DNA from: Edaphobacter flagellatus
Lineage (GTDB): Bacteria; Acidobacteriota; Terriglobia; Terriglobales; Acidobacteriaceae
Assembly (NCBI RefSeq): GCF_025264665.1
Contig: NZ_CP073697.1
Coordinates: 1,054,001-1,118,000, forward strand
Length of the DNA stretch: 64,000 nucleotides
Direction: 5' to 3'
The notes under the pieces are model-generated. The model saw only the letters and a list, made by a program, of their open reading frames with translations. It was not told where the DNA came from and did not search any database. This document shows positions 38,189 through 47,222 of this stretch, in pieces. The translations under genes were made by a program, and so were the position numbers. The stretch's first letter is position 1, and every line of letters begins with the position of its first letter.

Positions 38189-39502
38189 CTAAGGATGCAT
38201 ATTGAAGGCTGCTCTTCGGTTCTCCTGAAAACATTTTTCAGTATTCGCAGTGCAAACTTGCGCTTCTTTGCCGTAGCTAATGATGCTAAGACGGGCGGCT
38301 GGGACTCCTGCAGCAATAAGAGCATCACGAGCAGCATTGGCGCGCTTTTCACCTAAAGCGAGATTGTATTCAGCAGATCCCCGTTCATCGGCATAGCCGG
38401 CGATAAGAACATTGATCGCTGGATGAGCATTCAAATACTCCGCTGCATGCTCGATCGCCTTCTTCGCATCCGGTCTGATCTCATAGCTGTCATAGTCAAA
38501 AAGAGCATCCTGCACATTGGCATGGAAGACTTCCTCATTTTGAGTCGAAGTATTCTTGTCCGTGGCAGCCAGAGAGTTTTGTTGCGCTAAGACGCGGAAT
38601 GGAACCTGGCAATCCGATTTGATCCCAGAATCCGTGACCAGAGACGCGTGCCCCGTGATGGTGTAATTTCCCGGAGCCACATTCGCGGTATTGAGTGTCA
38701 CACGTTGACCCGATCCATCAATTGTTCCCGCATCGGAAGACCATGAGTACTGGACTTCAAGGCCATCAGGTTGCGTCAACGTATTGGCCGTAACTTCGAG
38801 AACCTGCCCTTGCTCAATGCTCGCAACATTCGTATTGCAGGTAAATGACAGGTTATTGCGCTGTGGTTTTGGCGAAGCCGCAGACACATGAGGTATGCCA
38901 TCATAAGTGCCAAATTTGAATACGATTCCCGCTCCAATCGAGAAGTAATTCTGAGAGTCGCTGGAGCCATTTGGAAGCGCCGTCCTCATGTATTGAGCTT
39001 CTAATGCTCGTACGGCCAAACGATGTGTAAGGTGATAATCAACGCCTCCCCCGGCTGAAAGAGCCCAGCTGGATGCAGACGTTGTGTAGCCCGCCGCAGA
39101 AGAGGATGGGAAGTAGGAGTCCGTCGCATGTGCACCGCCGAATAATACCTGAGCGAAGGGAACAAGCCTCCGACCCGTAAATGCAACTCTAGGACCTCCC
39201 ATAAAGGTGAAGAGCGTGAGGTCCTGCCCGAGCGCGCTGATGTTGTTGGCGTGGCCGCCCGTGAACTCCCCTGCGATGGTGAACAGATGGGTGATGCGAT
39301 AGCTTCCTGAGGCAAACCCTCCATTCAACCCGAAATAGCCGGATTGGCCGGGAGGTGCGTTTGCGCCAATATAGCTGTATCCCAGAGCAAGATCAGCACG
39401 AGGAGTGGAGAATGCTGAATCCACGGTTGGTCTCGCTTGCGCGAGCGCAACAGTAGATCCAGCAACTATGAGAAGAACGAACAGCAAATAGATTGAGCGC
39501 AT
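38189..39502 (-). CDS. OmpA-like outer membrane protein with peptidoglycan-binding domain
   Basis: A 437-residue protein: signal peptide (1-22), an eight-stranded-barrel-type domain (about 30-210, DLALGYSYIGANAPPG, ending FSIGAGIVFKFG), an Ig-like spacer (about 225-310, VEVTANTLTQPDGLEVQYSW-type strands) and a C-terminal OmpA domain. The latter reads VLIAGYADERGSAEYNLALGEKRA, containing the diaminopimelate-binding Asp and Arg. It links outer membrane to cell wall. The ribosome-binding site AAGGAG lies 8-11 bases before the ATG. The Ig spacer between barrel and OmpA domain is unusual. Confidence 0.9.
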   Translation of the reverse strand: MRSIYLLFVLLIVAGSTVALAQARPTVDSAFSTPRADLALGYSYIGANAPPGQSGYFGLNGGFASGSYRITHLFTIAGEFTGGHANNISALGQDLTLFTFMGGPRVAFTGRRLVPFAQVLFGGAHATDSYFPSSSAAGYTTSASSWALSAGGGVDYHLTHRLAVRALEAQYMRTALPNGSSDSQNYFSIGAGIVFKFGTYDGIPHVSAASPKPQRNNLSFTCNTNVASIEQGQVLEVTANTLTQPDGLEVQYSWSSDAGTIDGSGQRVTLNTANVAPGNYTITGHASLVTDSGIKSDCQVPFRVLAQQNSLAATDKNTSTQNEEVFHANVQDALFDYDSYEIRPDAKKAIEHAAEYLNAHPAINVLIAGYADERGSAEYNLALGEKRANAARDALIAAGVPAARLSIISYGKEAQVCTANTEKCFQENRRAAFNMHP

Positions 39503-39551
39503 CTCAGTAACCTCTCCTTTTTGAATCGATCGCCAATGTTTATTTGCTGCC

Positions 39552-42500
39552 CTAGTACAGCAACGTTACGGTTGGAGAGGTGGTCAGGAGATTCGTATCC
39601 AGCAGCACAAACCGGCCGGGCGTGATCTCGTAGATGACATTCGTCCCGTATGTGAAGCGTCCTGCATTCGCATCGGAGAATGTCTGGAGAGGTGGCGGGG
39701 TTGAATTGATGGCATACGTTCCGGAGTTGGCCACGCCGAGCTGCAGAATATTCAGGTTCCCGACGCCTATGTTCAGGTCGGTGACACCGTTAGCGTTACC
39801 AGCTCCGTCAGCGTGAATGTAGCCGGAGGTATTGATGGAGGCGAGAGTCGCCGCCGGCTGACTACCGTAGACGAAGGTTCCATTGAAATCGGCAAGCGTG
39901 AACGTCGCCTTGTTGATCTGACCTTCAAAGTAGCCGAGCCCTGCGTATCCCGACTCAAGGAAGTATCCATGGTTGGGAGAGACAAGGTAGAAGATACGAG
40001 GTGCGGGTGGAGTATTGAGACCGAGAAGGTTTAGGACTGGAGCCAACAAGCCACTCGGCGCAGGGTAGTTGAGCGTACCTCGACCATTTGTCGTTACTGA
40101 GCAATTGGCGCTACCCGTGGATTGAAGTCTCCCCAGGATGGCCAGCAGATCTGCACCTGTGAGAGCACTGACTCCTCCGGAGAGTTGGTTTACAAGCCCA
40201 TTAATTCCAGCAACATCAACATTCGTGAAGTTGCATGTACCGTTGGTTGATGCAGTCGAGTTGACTCGGAAAATCGTTGAGGTAGACACATTCAGCACAT
40301 TCTGTAATGTTGCCCCCAGGAGTCCCGGGTCAGATTGTGCGTTTTCATAGCCGATGATTGGTCCGTTGAGTGAGGTGTTGTCGAAACTGGCTTGCGTCTG
40401 CGTCTGCCCAGTCCCCGCAAGCAACGCGAACTGCGAGTGCGTGTCATCCGACATAAGGAAGATATGCGCAGCATCCACGACATAGATCACGTAATGCGTC
40501 GGGAATATACCAGGCGCACTGCTAACAGTCGCGGAGAATGTCAGCCGTCCATTGCTGTCGGCCGCTTGATACGCTCCGGAAAGAGCTCCGTTGGCGAAGT
40601 TGGTCGCCCCAACGTTGGCATCGCTCGTTCCGGTAACAATACCGGCCGAGGCGGTAAACTGCCCCACTGCGACCACTGGACCTGAAAGCCCAACGGCGCA
40701 CGAGACAAGGCAAGGCGTATCGCCTGAGACTCCGAATGCATAGTTGCCCGACAACCCAGCAGCAAATGCTGCAGTTGTCTGCTGGAGTATCGTGCCGGAT
40801 CCACGAGAGCCGATGATGATACTGCCATCAAACTCGATCATCTGAGCCTGCGTAGCAGCAGTTCCAGGTGTCGCTGGAGCCTTCACCGAGATGGCATAAA
40901 TCTTGGTTCCAGCGATCGATCCATCAGGATTCAGCGTCGTTAGAGCCATCATGCCGCGGTTATCGGCGCCAATCTGATAGCTTCCGTAGAACTGATTACT
41001 AGTAAGCGTTGCTCCTGAGGTTTGATGGTTCGAATCGGACTCTCCAGCATTGATCAAACCGTTGCCGTCTGCGGTAAAGCTTCCAATGGTTGCGGTTTGA
41101 TAAGCAAGCACTCCTACGAGTACGTCGTCGTAACCCTGGAAAAGGAAGGCATACGGACCATTCAGTTCATTGTTGTTCGGTCCGGATGGATAGACAACCA
41201 AAAGGACGAAATCATGCGTTGCCGTCTGCTGTGGCGCACTGGAATCCGTCACTTGTACTGTGAAACCGACAGCTCCAGGAGCAGTAGGTGTACCGCTAAT
41301 TGTGCCATCGGTTGCCAACGAGAGACCTGCCGGCAAGCTTGTACCGTTGATGAGTTGATAAGTGTACGGACCTACTCCTCCTGTAGCATTCAACGTTTGC
41401 GAATAGCTCTGCCCGAGGATTGCGTTGGGAAGAGTGCCCGTTAGCGTAAGCGGAGCCGGGTTGATAACCAGCGCGACCGTTCCAGTCGTGCTCGCCGTGG
41501 GACTGCTCGAATCCGTAGCGTGGACTGTGAGGGTTGACGTCCCAGCAGCTGTTGGCGTGCCAGTGATCGCGCAATTGTTGGCCGTAAGACCTGCGGGCAG
41601 GCCTGTAATCGTGCAGGTGTACGGTGCGGTTCCGCCGGTGACACCAACACTACCTGTATAAGCCGTATTGATCGTTCCAGCGGGCGGTGCCGTCAGCGTC
41701 AGAGTCACTGCAGCCGGGTTGATGACCAGCGAGACAGTTCCGGTCGTGCTCGCCGTTGGACTGCTCGAATCCGTAGCATGGACCGTGAGGGTTGACGTCC
41801 CAGCAGCTGTTGGCGTGCCAGTGATGGAGCAGTTGTTCGCTGTAAGTCCTGCGGGCAGGCCCGTAATCGTGCAGGTGTACGGTGCGGTTCCGCCGGTGAC
41901 ACCAACACTACCTGTATAAGCCGTATTGATCGTTCCAGCGGGCGGTGCCGTCAGCGTCAGAGTCACTGCAGCCGGGTTGATGACCAGCGAGACAGTTCCG
42001 GTCGTGCTCGCCGTTGGACTGCTCGAATCGGTAGCGTGGACTGTGAGGGTTGACGTCCCAGCAGCTGTGGGTGTGCCACTGATCGCACAGTTGTTTGCTG
42101 TCAAACCTGGGGGCAGGCCTGTGATCGTGCAGGTGTAAGGTGCGGTTCCGCCGGTAACACCCACACTACCCGTGTAAGCCGTGTTGATCGTTCCGGCGGG
42201 CGGTGCTGTCAGCGTGAGTGTTACTGCAGCTGGATTGATGACCAGCGAGACAGTTCCGGTCGTGCTCGCCGTTGGACTGCTCGAATCGGTAGCGTGGACT
42301 GTGAGGGTTGACGTCCCAGCAGCTGTTGGTGTGCCCGTGATCGCACAATTGTTGGCCGTAAGACCTGCGGGCAATCCTGTAATCGTGCAGGTGTACGGTG
42401 CCGTTCCGCCGGTGACACCAACACTGCCTGTATAAGCCGTATTGATCGTTCCGGCGGGCGGAGCCGTCAGCGTAAGTGTTACCGCAGCTGGATTGATAAC

Positions 42501-44498
42501 CAGTGAAACCGTTCCAGTCGTGCTCGCCGTGGGACTGCTCGAGTCGGTAGCGTGGACCGTGAGGGTTGACGTCCCCGCAGCTGTTGGTGTGCCAGTGATG
42601 GAGCAGTTGTTCGCTGTAAGTCCTGCGGGCAGGCCTGTGATCGTGCAGGTGTAAGGTGCGGTTCCGCCGGTGACACCAACATTGCCCGTGTAAGGAGTGC
42701 CAACAGTGGCGTTTGTTGGAGGAGCAAGAACCAACGTCACAGATGCAGGATTGATTGTTAGAGTGACGGTCCCGTTTGTCGATTCGGTCGGATTGCTCGA
42801 ATCGGTAGCGTGGACAGTGAGAGTTGATGTTCCTGCTGAAGTTGGCGTGCCAGTAACGGTGCATCCGCTGGAAGTCAAACCTGCAGGAAGGCCCGTAATC
42901 GTGCACGTGTAAGGAGACGTTCCTCCAGAGACTCCGACGGTGGAGTTGTATGCAACACCAACCGTCCCACTTGGAAGTGAAGATATCGTCAGCGTAAGAG
43001 GCGCAGGCAGAACCGTAAGACTAACGGGCCCACTCGTTGTTGCTGTTGGATTGCTCGAGTCTGTCGCCTTAACCGTGAGGTTGGCTACTCCAGCAGTCGT
43101 TGGGGTTCCATGAACCATGCAACCAGTCAAGGTAAGACCGGCGGGCAAAGTACCGTTCGTGATAGTGCAACTATAAGGCGACGTTCCGCCTGATACTCCG
43201 ATGGTGGCGTTATAAGGTGTACCCACAGTAGCGTTCGGCAAACTGGTAAGGGTGAGCGTCAATGAAGCCGGCGAGATTGTAATCGTTACTGTTCCCGTGG
43301 CTGTCTGCGTCGGATTACCAGAATCAGTTACTGAGACAGCTACAGTCGATGTTCCAGCAGTTGTCGGAGTACCAGATACTGTGCAGTTGCTGTTCAGCGT
43401 TAATCCTGCAGGCAATGAACCGCCAGCGACAGCGCAGGTATATGGGCCAACGCCTCCACTAATCGGAATCGTTCCGGTATAAGGAACACCGACCGTTCCG
43501 CCAGGCAGCGTTGGATTTCCGATAGAGAGTACCGAGTTAGCGGCATTGATCGTAATGCCGAAGACGGCGCTGGCCTTATTCCCAGAAGCATCCTGAGCCT
43601 GAATCGTAAAGACGGACGATCCCGAACTCGTTGGAGTGCCCGAGATGACACCTGAAGCGGACAACGAAAGGCCCGCAGGAAGATTGCCCGAGATAACACT
43701 CCACACGTAAGGTGAAGTTCCTCCCGTGGCCTGCAGAGTTGTCGTATATGCGACGCCAACGGTTCCCGCAGGAGGATTCCCCCCAATCGACAATGTAACG
43801 ACACCTGAGTTGATTTGAATCGTCTGTCGCGAAGTGACCGTCAAAGGAACATCGCTGGAATCGGTGACCTGTAGCGTGATCGTCGCCGATCCCGCAGCCG
43901 TAGGAGTGCCAGATATCACTCCTGTACTGGTATTGAAGGTAAGTCCTGCCGGAAGAGAGCCCCCGGCGATTCCCCATTTTAGAGCTCCACTACCACCGCT
44001 CGCTGTCAACGTAGCCGAGTACGGAGTTCCGACTGTTCCTGCGGGCGCATTACCCGAGATCGTAGGAGCTGGATTAACCGTAATATTGACGACGCTTGAG
44101 CTCTTCGTTCCTGTAACTGCAGCAGTGAGTGTCAGCTTAATGGGCGCAGTCACCGTGGCGGGAGCTGTGTAGATGGTCGAAGCTCCGCTGGAAGCCGAAA
44201 GCGAGCCGCATGTCCCACTGCAAGAGCCACCTAATATCCAAGAAATTAAAGGGCTTCCATCTAGTTTCGAGTTCACCTGAAACGATTGCCCAGCATCGAT
44301 AGTTACCGCTGACGAAGAAAGACTTACTATCCCGCCCCCAGGATATCCACCTGCACCGCAACCTACAATCACCGATCCCCATACCAGAAGCAACAACAAT
44401 GCAAAACCACTTGCTATACGAGGAAATAGCTCTGTGACTGGAATCCCAAAATGTGTAAAACGGACACTTCCCTTTTTCCATTGAGCGGTGGCAAGCAT
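39552..44498 (-). CDS. Giant Ig-like (He_PIG) repeat lipoprotein
   Basis: A 1648-residue surface protein. AAGGAG 6 bases upstream fixes the start at 44498. A signal segment ends in VGC, a probable lipobox. Then follow about a dozen domains of roughly 85-95 residues with the putative-Ig pattern: GTVGTPYSATL..., GGSLPAGLTF, GVISGTPTAAGS, VTDS. Five of them, encoded at 41459-42748, are almost identical. The C-terminal 550 residues are a different beta-rich region with repeated FTADGNG/YQIGADN blocks. Adhesion or extracellular scaffolding is inferred; no enzyme motif is present. Confidence 0.87.
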   Translation of the reverse strand: MLATAQWKKGSVRFTHFGIPVTELFPRIASGFALLLLLVWGSVIVGCGAGGYPGGGIVSLSSSAVTIDAGQSFQVNSKLDGSPLISWILGGSCSGTCGSLSASSGASTIYTAPATVTAPIKLTLTAAVTGTKSSSVVNITVNPAPTISGNAPAGTVGTPYSATLTASGGSGALKWGIAGGSLPAGLTFNTSTGVISGTPTAAGSATITLQVTDSSDVPLTVTSRQTIQINSGVVTLSIGGNPPAGTVGVAYTTTLQATGGTSPYVWSVISGNLPAGLSLSASGVISGTPTSSGSSVFTIQAQDASGNKASAVFGITINAANSVLSIGNPTLPGGTVGVPYTGTIPISGGVGPYTCAVAGGSLPAGLTLNSNCTVSGTPTTAGTSTVAVSVTDSGNPTQTATGTVTITISPASLTLTLTSLPNATVGTPYNATIGVSGGTSPYSCTITNGTLPAGLTLTGCMVHGTPTTAGVANLTVKATDSSNPTATTSGPVSLTVLPAPLTLTISSLPSGTVGVAYNSTVGVSGGTSPYTCTITGLPAGLTSSGCTVTGTPTSAGTSTLTVHATDSSNPTESTNGTVTLTINPASVTLVLAPPTNATVGTPYTGNVGVTGGTAPYTCTITGLPAGLTANNCSITGTPTAAGTSTLTVHATDSSSPTASTTGTVSLVINPAAVTLTLTAPPAGTINTAYTGSVGVTGGTAPYTCTITGLPAGLTANNCAITGTPTAAGTSTLTVHATDSSSPTASTTGTVSLVINPAAVTLTLTAPPAGTINTAYTGSVGVTGGTAPYTCTITGLPPGLTANNCAISGTPTAAGTSTLTVHATDSSSPTASTTGTVSLVINPAAVTLTLTAPPAGTINTAYTGSVGVTGGTAPYTCTITGLPAGLTANNCSITGTPTAAGTSTLTVHATDSSSPTASTTGTVSLVINPAAVTLTLTAPPAGTINTAYTGSVGVTGGTAPYTCTITGLPAGLTANNCAITGTPTAAGTSTLTVHATDSSSPTASTTGTVALVINPAPLTLTGTLPNAILGQSYSQTLNATGGVGPYTYQLINGTSLPAGLSLATDGTISGTPTAPGAVGFTVQVTDSSAPQQTATHDFVLLVVYPSGPNNNELNGPYAFLFQGYDDVLVGVLAYQTATIGSFTADGNGLINAGESDSNHQTSGATLTSNQFYGSYQIGADNRGMMALTTLNPDGSIAGTKIYAISVKAPATPGTAATQAQMIEFDGSIIIGSRGSGTILQQTTAAFAAGLSGNYAFGVSGDTPCLVSCAVGLSGPVVAVGQFTASAGIVTGTSDANVGATNFANGALSGAYQAADSNGRLTFSATVSSAPGIFPTHYVIYVVDAAHIFLMSDDTHSQFALLAGTGQTQTQASFDNTSLNGPIIGYENAQSDPGLLGATLQNVLNVSTSTIFRVNSTASTNGTCNFTNVDVAGINGLVNQLSGGVSALTGADLLAILGRLQSTGSANCSVTTNGRGTLNYPAPSGLLAPVLNLLGLNTPPAPRIFYLVSPNHGYFLESGYAGLGYFEGQINKATFTLADFNGTFVYGSQPAATLASINTSGYIHADGAGNANGVTDLNIGVGNLNILQLGVANSGTYAINSTPPPLQTFSDANAGRFTYGTNVIYEITPGRFVLLDTNLLTTSPTVTLLY
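41459..42748 (-). repeat. Five near-identical 258-bp tandem repeats
   Basis: A 258-base period is clear from landmarks recurring at about 41459, 41717, 41975, 42233 and 42491. Each unit encodes one 86-residue Ig-like domain, so the reading frame is kept. Nucleotide identity is very high, including synonymous sites, whereas flanking domains of the same family are strongly diverged. Recent expansion or gene conversion is the simplest explanation. Confidence 0.9.
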
Positions 44499-44636
44499 AG
44501 AAAGCTCCTTGTGGCCTTTACCCCAAAAAGAATGTTGTAGATCGAGATTGTGGAGTGAATGAAATCGGTGGAGGAAAAACACGTAGAGAGGCAGAGACTG
44601 GATTCTTGAAATACACAGGCAGGATTTATTTCCAGT

Positions 44637-44688
44637 CATGAGCCCCACAAAACTACTCCCGAGTAATTTCTTTCGGGGATAGCTCATG
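44637..44688 (-). other. Nested stem in the leader of the Ig-repeat gene
   Basis: Outer arms CATGAGC / GCTCATG (7 bp) enclose inner arms CCCGA / TCGGG within the 5' leader of the minus-strand gene, about 140-190 bases before its start. Could be a regulatory RNA fold or a promoter-proximal dyad. The surrounding 497-base gap (44499-44995) otherwise shows only AT-rich sequence. Confidence 0.35.
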
Positions 44689-44995
44689 GCTATTCCGAAA
44701 GTAACTTTCTCTGTAGCTCACTCTTTATATCTGGGGATGTCGAAAATTAAGCTATGCCCAGAAAATAAAGTCGTATTTTGATATCACGGCTAATATCCAA
44801 GGGCATATTTGCAAATCAATTCAATACGATAGCCACGGAGATCCCATATGAACCGTAAACCCCTGGCTAAAGAATTTCTATCGCGGGGAATCCAGAAGAT
44901 AGAAATATGACTTAAGTAATAAATTTGATTGCGGCCGTGGGTGTTTCAGGATAAAAATCGGGTTGTTGTTGTGCAGGTAAATGAGAGGGCCATCT

Positions 44996-45223
44996 GTGAA
45001 TCAAGAAAAACGGTATCAGAGCTTTCCACTCCGTCTAAGTCCTTCGATTCGACAGCAAGCCAACGATCTGGCGCATAGCGAAGGAATATCGCTGAATCAC
45101 TTTATCAGCCTTGCCGTAGCAGAAAAGATTGTCCGTATGGAGCTATCAGTTGCCAGCGACCAGTCAAGAATGAAGAACACACCTACTCTTGCTTCTCGCT
45201 TGCAACTCAAAAGACCAGCCTAA
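44996..45223 (+). CDS. Ribbon-helix-helix (HicB/Arc-like) small protein
   Basis: A 75-residue protein from the GTG at 44996 (GAGAGG 7 bases upstream) or 80 residues from the ATG at 44981. The sequence FPLRLSPSIRQQANDLAHSEGISLNHFISLAVAEKI is a ribbon-helix-helix DNA-binding fold as in HicB C-terminal domains. No HicA-like toxin gene is adjacent, so it is either an orphan antitoxin or a lone regulator. It lies in a gene-poor stretch just outside the tRNA-Leu island. Confidence 0.72.
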   Translation: MNQEKRYQSFPLRLSPSIRQQANDLAHSEGISLNHFISLAVAEKIVRMELSVASDQSRMKNTPTLASRLQLKRPA

Positions 45224-45245
45224 GTAAAGCTCATGGAAGTCTGCA

Positions 45246-45603
45246 TCAAAGGTGCGTGTGCCATGCATCGGATCGCAGGTGCAACTCATTCGTTTCAGCC
45301 ATGCCCTGGGTATCCTGAGCGCTCCGTTCCGTACTCATGTCAAGCAGGTTGACGAATAAACTCTGCGTCCGAGCCTCAGTCCCTATGTGAAACATGCTGC
45401 CTGTCCCTTGTCCAAGATTGGCATTCGGCACACATTTCCACCTAAAAAACACTATCTACGTCCTGGCGAGTTGCGTGGAATCGCTGTTCATAGTCCTCAC
45501 TGGTAGTCAGAATCAAAAACAACGGCGCGGTAGAAACATGCCCCAGTTCGAGTTCTCGTAGAGTTGAGCCCATAAAGGAGACTGTGCCAGTCCGACCAGC
45601 CAT
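45246..45603 (-). pseudogene. Possible frameshifted hypothetical gene
   Basis: Two minus-strand frames join sensibly at a run of six T bases (about 45443-45448). The first runs from an ATG at 45603 and reads MAGRTGTVSFMG to RQDVDSVF before a stop; the second continues FRWKCVPNANLGQG to the stop at 45246. Together they would give about 118 residues. No family is recognised. Either a recent frameshift or chance open frames. Confidence 0.3.
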
Positions 45604-46069
45604 TGGAACAAACACTACTTGGGTAAGTTTCTACTACCTGACCTGAGGGCTAGTTACTAACGCTCTTCACAAATGTCTGGTTGGCGTCGTAAACGAGGTG
45701 TCCCATAAGTTGGTCGGGTGGGGGAGTCCTTTTTTAGAAAAATCGTCCCCGTCCACTCTACTTTTGGCGAGAGAAAACGTACCAGCTCCGAGGCCTTTCA
45801 ATGACATTCCTGATAAGAAGCAATCTATTGTTATACGGATTTAGAAGGGTAAGCTGTACAAGTAGAATGCCCCATTCGCTTGTTTGGGCAGCTTTCGGTA
45901 GACGCTTGACTTAATTACCCAAATGGCGATAACAGTGCAATGCACTCATCGAAAATTAACCGACACGCCAAGCCCGCGAATATTTTTTTGTTTGGTACCA
46001 GAGAAGTCAAACTCTAAGAGGGTCCCCAATTCCCTTCCCGGAGGCAAACGATTCGATTAGTGATATTTA
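45604..46069. other. Gene-free stretch left of the island
   Basis: 466 bases, AT-rich with many stops in all frames. It contains AAACGAGGTGTCCCAT (about 45692-45707), a string also found near 34110, and a G-run (GGGTGGGGG). I see no gene; it may hold remnants of an insertion sequence. Confidence 0.35.
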
Positions 46070-46128
46070 TGGTGCCGGGAGGGGTGGGGCGCCCCCCCAC
46101 GACCGCAAGGATCGGCGGATTTTGAGTC
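46070..46128. repeat. Left attachment site: degenerate copy of tRNA-Leu 3' half
   Basis: 59 bases matching the 3' portion of the intact tRNA-Leu at 58937-58994, from the CCA end through the T arm and variable arm to the anticodon loop (TTTTGAGTC), then divergent. Several mismatches and one indel lie in the T-arm region, so it is not a functional tRNA. It marks the left border of the island. Confidence 0.88.
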
Positions 46129-46259
46129 TGATTTTAGGCGCTTTGCAGGATGTTGCAACGTAACGCATGACGTCGCACTAAACGTCATATTTTCATATAA
46201 ATAAGAGCGTCTAAAAGATTGCAATGCGACGCATCCAAAAGCAGTAAAGTTGGAAACGA

Positions 46260-46397
46260 ACAGCCACCAAAACAGCCACTGGCTGTTTCGTCGGATTTAG
46301 CTCCGAACGTCGTTTGAGCATTATTTCGCGAATTCAACTCCTTCGTTCCGATGGCTGTTTTGGTGGCTGTTTACGGCCTATCTAGGCTGGTGGCTGT
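46260..46397. repeat. Left-end cluster of ACAGCCACC arm-type repeats
   Basis: Direct copies at 46260-46268 and 46272-46280 (last base changed), inverted copies at 46362-46370 and 46389-46397, and half sites at 46281 and 46352. The segments at 46260 and 46352 form an inverted pair. The same doublet appears at the right end (58858-58878). The 440-base gap 46129-46568 also has a hairpin AACGAGGC/GCCTCGTT (46438-46459) and no gene. Confidence 0.65.
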
Positions 46398-46568
46398 TGG
46401 GTTGGTGCTCCTCCATCGGACGGCTCGTACCAGACGCAACGAGGCTCCTCTGCCTCGTTCCAAGAACGTCAGAGCCGGAGACTACTTCTGCTCTGTCGAC
46501 TTAGCGTTACTAACGCTTCGGAGTGCATAAGGAGTCTGTGCTCCAATTGGCATTGGGGAACCAGAGAA

Positions 46569-47201
46569 GTGATCTATCTCATCGGATGCGATCATAGGAA
46601 TGCTCAGACCTATCGAAACGACAGTTCTTTGTCGGATTCTAAGAATTGCAAGCAGGCTGAGCTCAAAGGAATCATTCTTGCTTGTGTTCTTTCTTATCGA
46701 CTTGACCTTATCGCGGAAGAAGCTAACGCCGATATCCTACGAAAAACGCAGAGACAGTCGGTGGTATTTGAGGCAGCTTGCGAGAGTGGAATCGCACATA
46801 GATTTTGTGAGCCTACATGGGATCAAAAGAATGAGCTGTCAATTGAAGAGGACCTTCCATTCGGGCCGTGTCCTCCTTCCGATTGGGAGGCGCGCATCCC
46901 ATCACAAGATGTATCGCGTCGTCATGACATTGCTCATCGCTGGCCTGTCCGTGAAGAGTTTTGGATTAGCCGTCTGAGTGACACAGTCGACCAGAATGTA
47001 CTCTTCGTCTGCGGCGACGCCCATAGGTGGACATTCCGGCGCCGCATAGAGGCAAAGGGCATAGAGGTAAAGCTCATAGCGAAAAGAGTCGGTGCGCAGA
47101 CATTACCGCGAGACTATTTCGACGCCTATCGCGAGGTTCGACTGAGAGGCTTCCCTCCACGAACAGGCTGCTTTTGCGTCAGCCCGCGACACGAATCCTG
47201 A
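46569..47201 (+). CDS. Hypothetical protein, possible TraB/Tiki-like fold
   Basis: A 210-residue protein from a GTG start, with no membrane segment. The N terminus MIYLIGCDHRNAQTY and a distal VLFVCGDAHRWTFRRRIEAKGIEVKLI, preceded by REEFWISRLSD, recall the strand-plus-His layout of TraB/Tiki/ChaN-like proteins; this is a weak guess. It is the first gene of the island and converges with the CBASS operon, whose last stop is 21 bases away. Gene content nearby suggests a defence-related or nuclease-accessory role, but nothing in the sequence proves it. Confidence 0.55.
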   Translation: MIYLIGCDHRNAQTYRNDSSLSDSKNCKQAELKGIILACVLSYRLDLIAEEANADILRKTQRQSVVFEAACESGIAHRFCEPTWDQKNELSIEEDLPFGPCPPSDWEARIPSQDVSRRHDIAHRWPVREEFWISRLSDTVDQNVLFVCGDAHRWTFRRRIEAKGIEVKLIAKRVGAQTLPRDYFDAYREVRLRGFPPRTGCFCVSPRHES

Positions 47202-47222
47202 GGAAGAAGTCTGAGTACGAAT

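Noticed and set aside
41459..42748. CRISPR-like tandem repeats
   Set aside because: Period is 258 bases, without spacers, in frame within a coding gene; these are protein-domain repeats.
44981..45223. Full HicAB toxin-antitoxin pair
   Set aside because: Only the ribbon-helix-helix protein is present; no HicA-like double-stranded RNA-binding toxin frame on either side.
46070..46128. Second tRNA-Leu gene
   Set aside because: Only the 3' half is present, with mismatches in the T arm; the acceptor and D-arm 5' side are missing. It is an att remnant.
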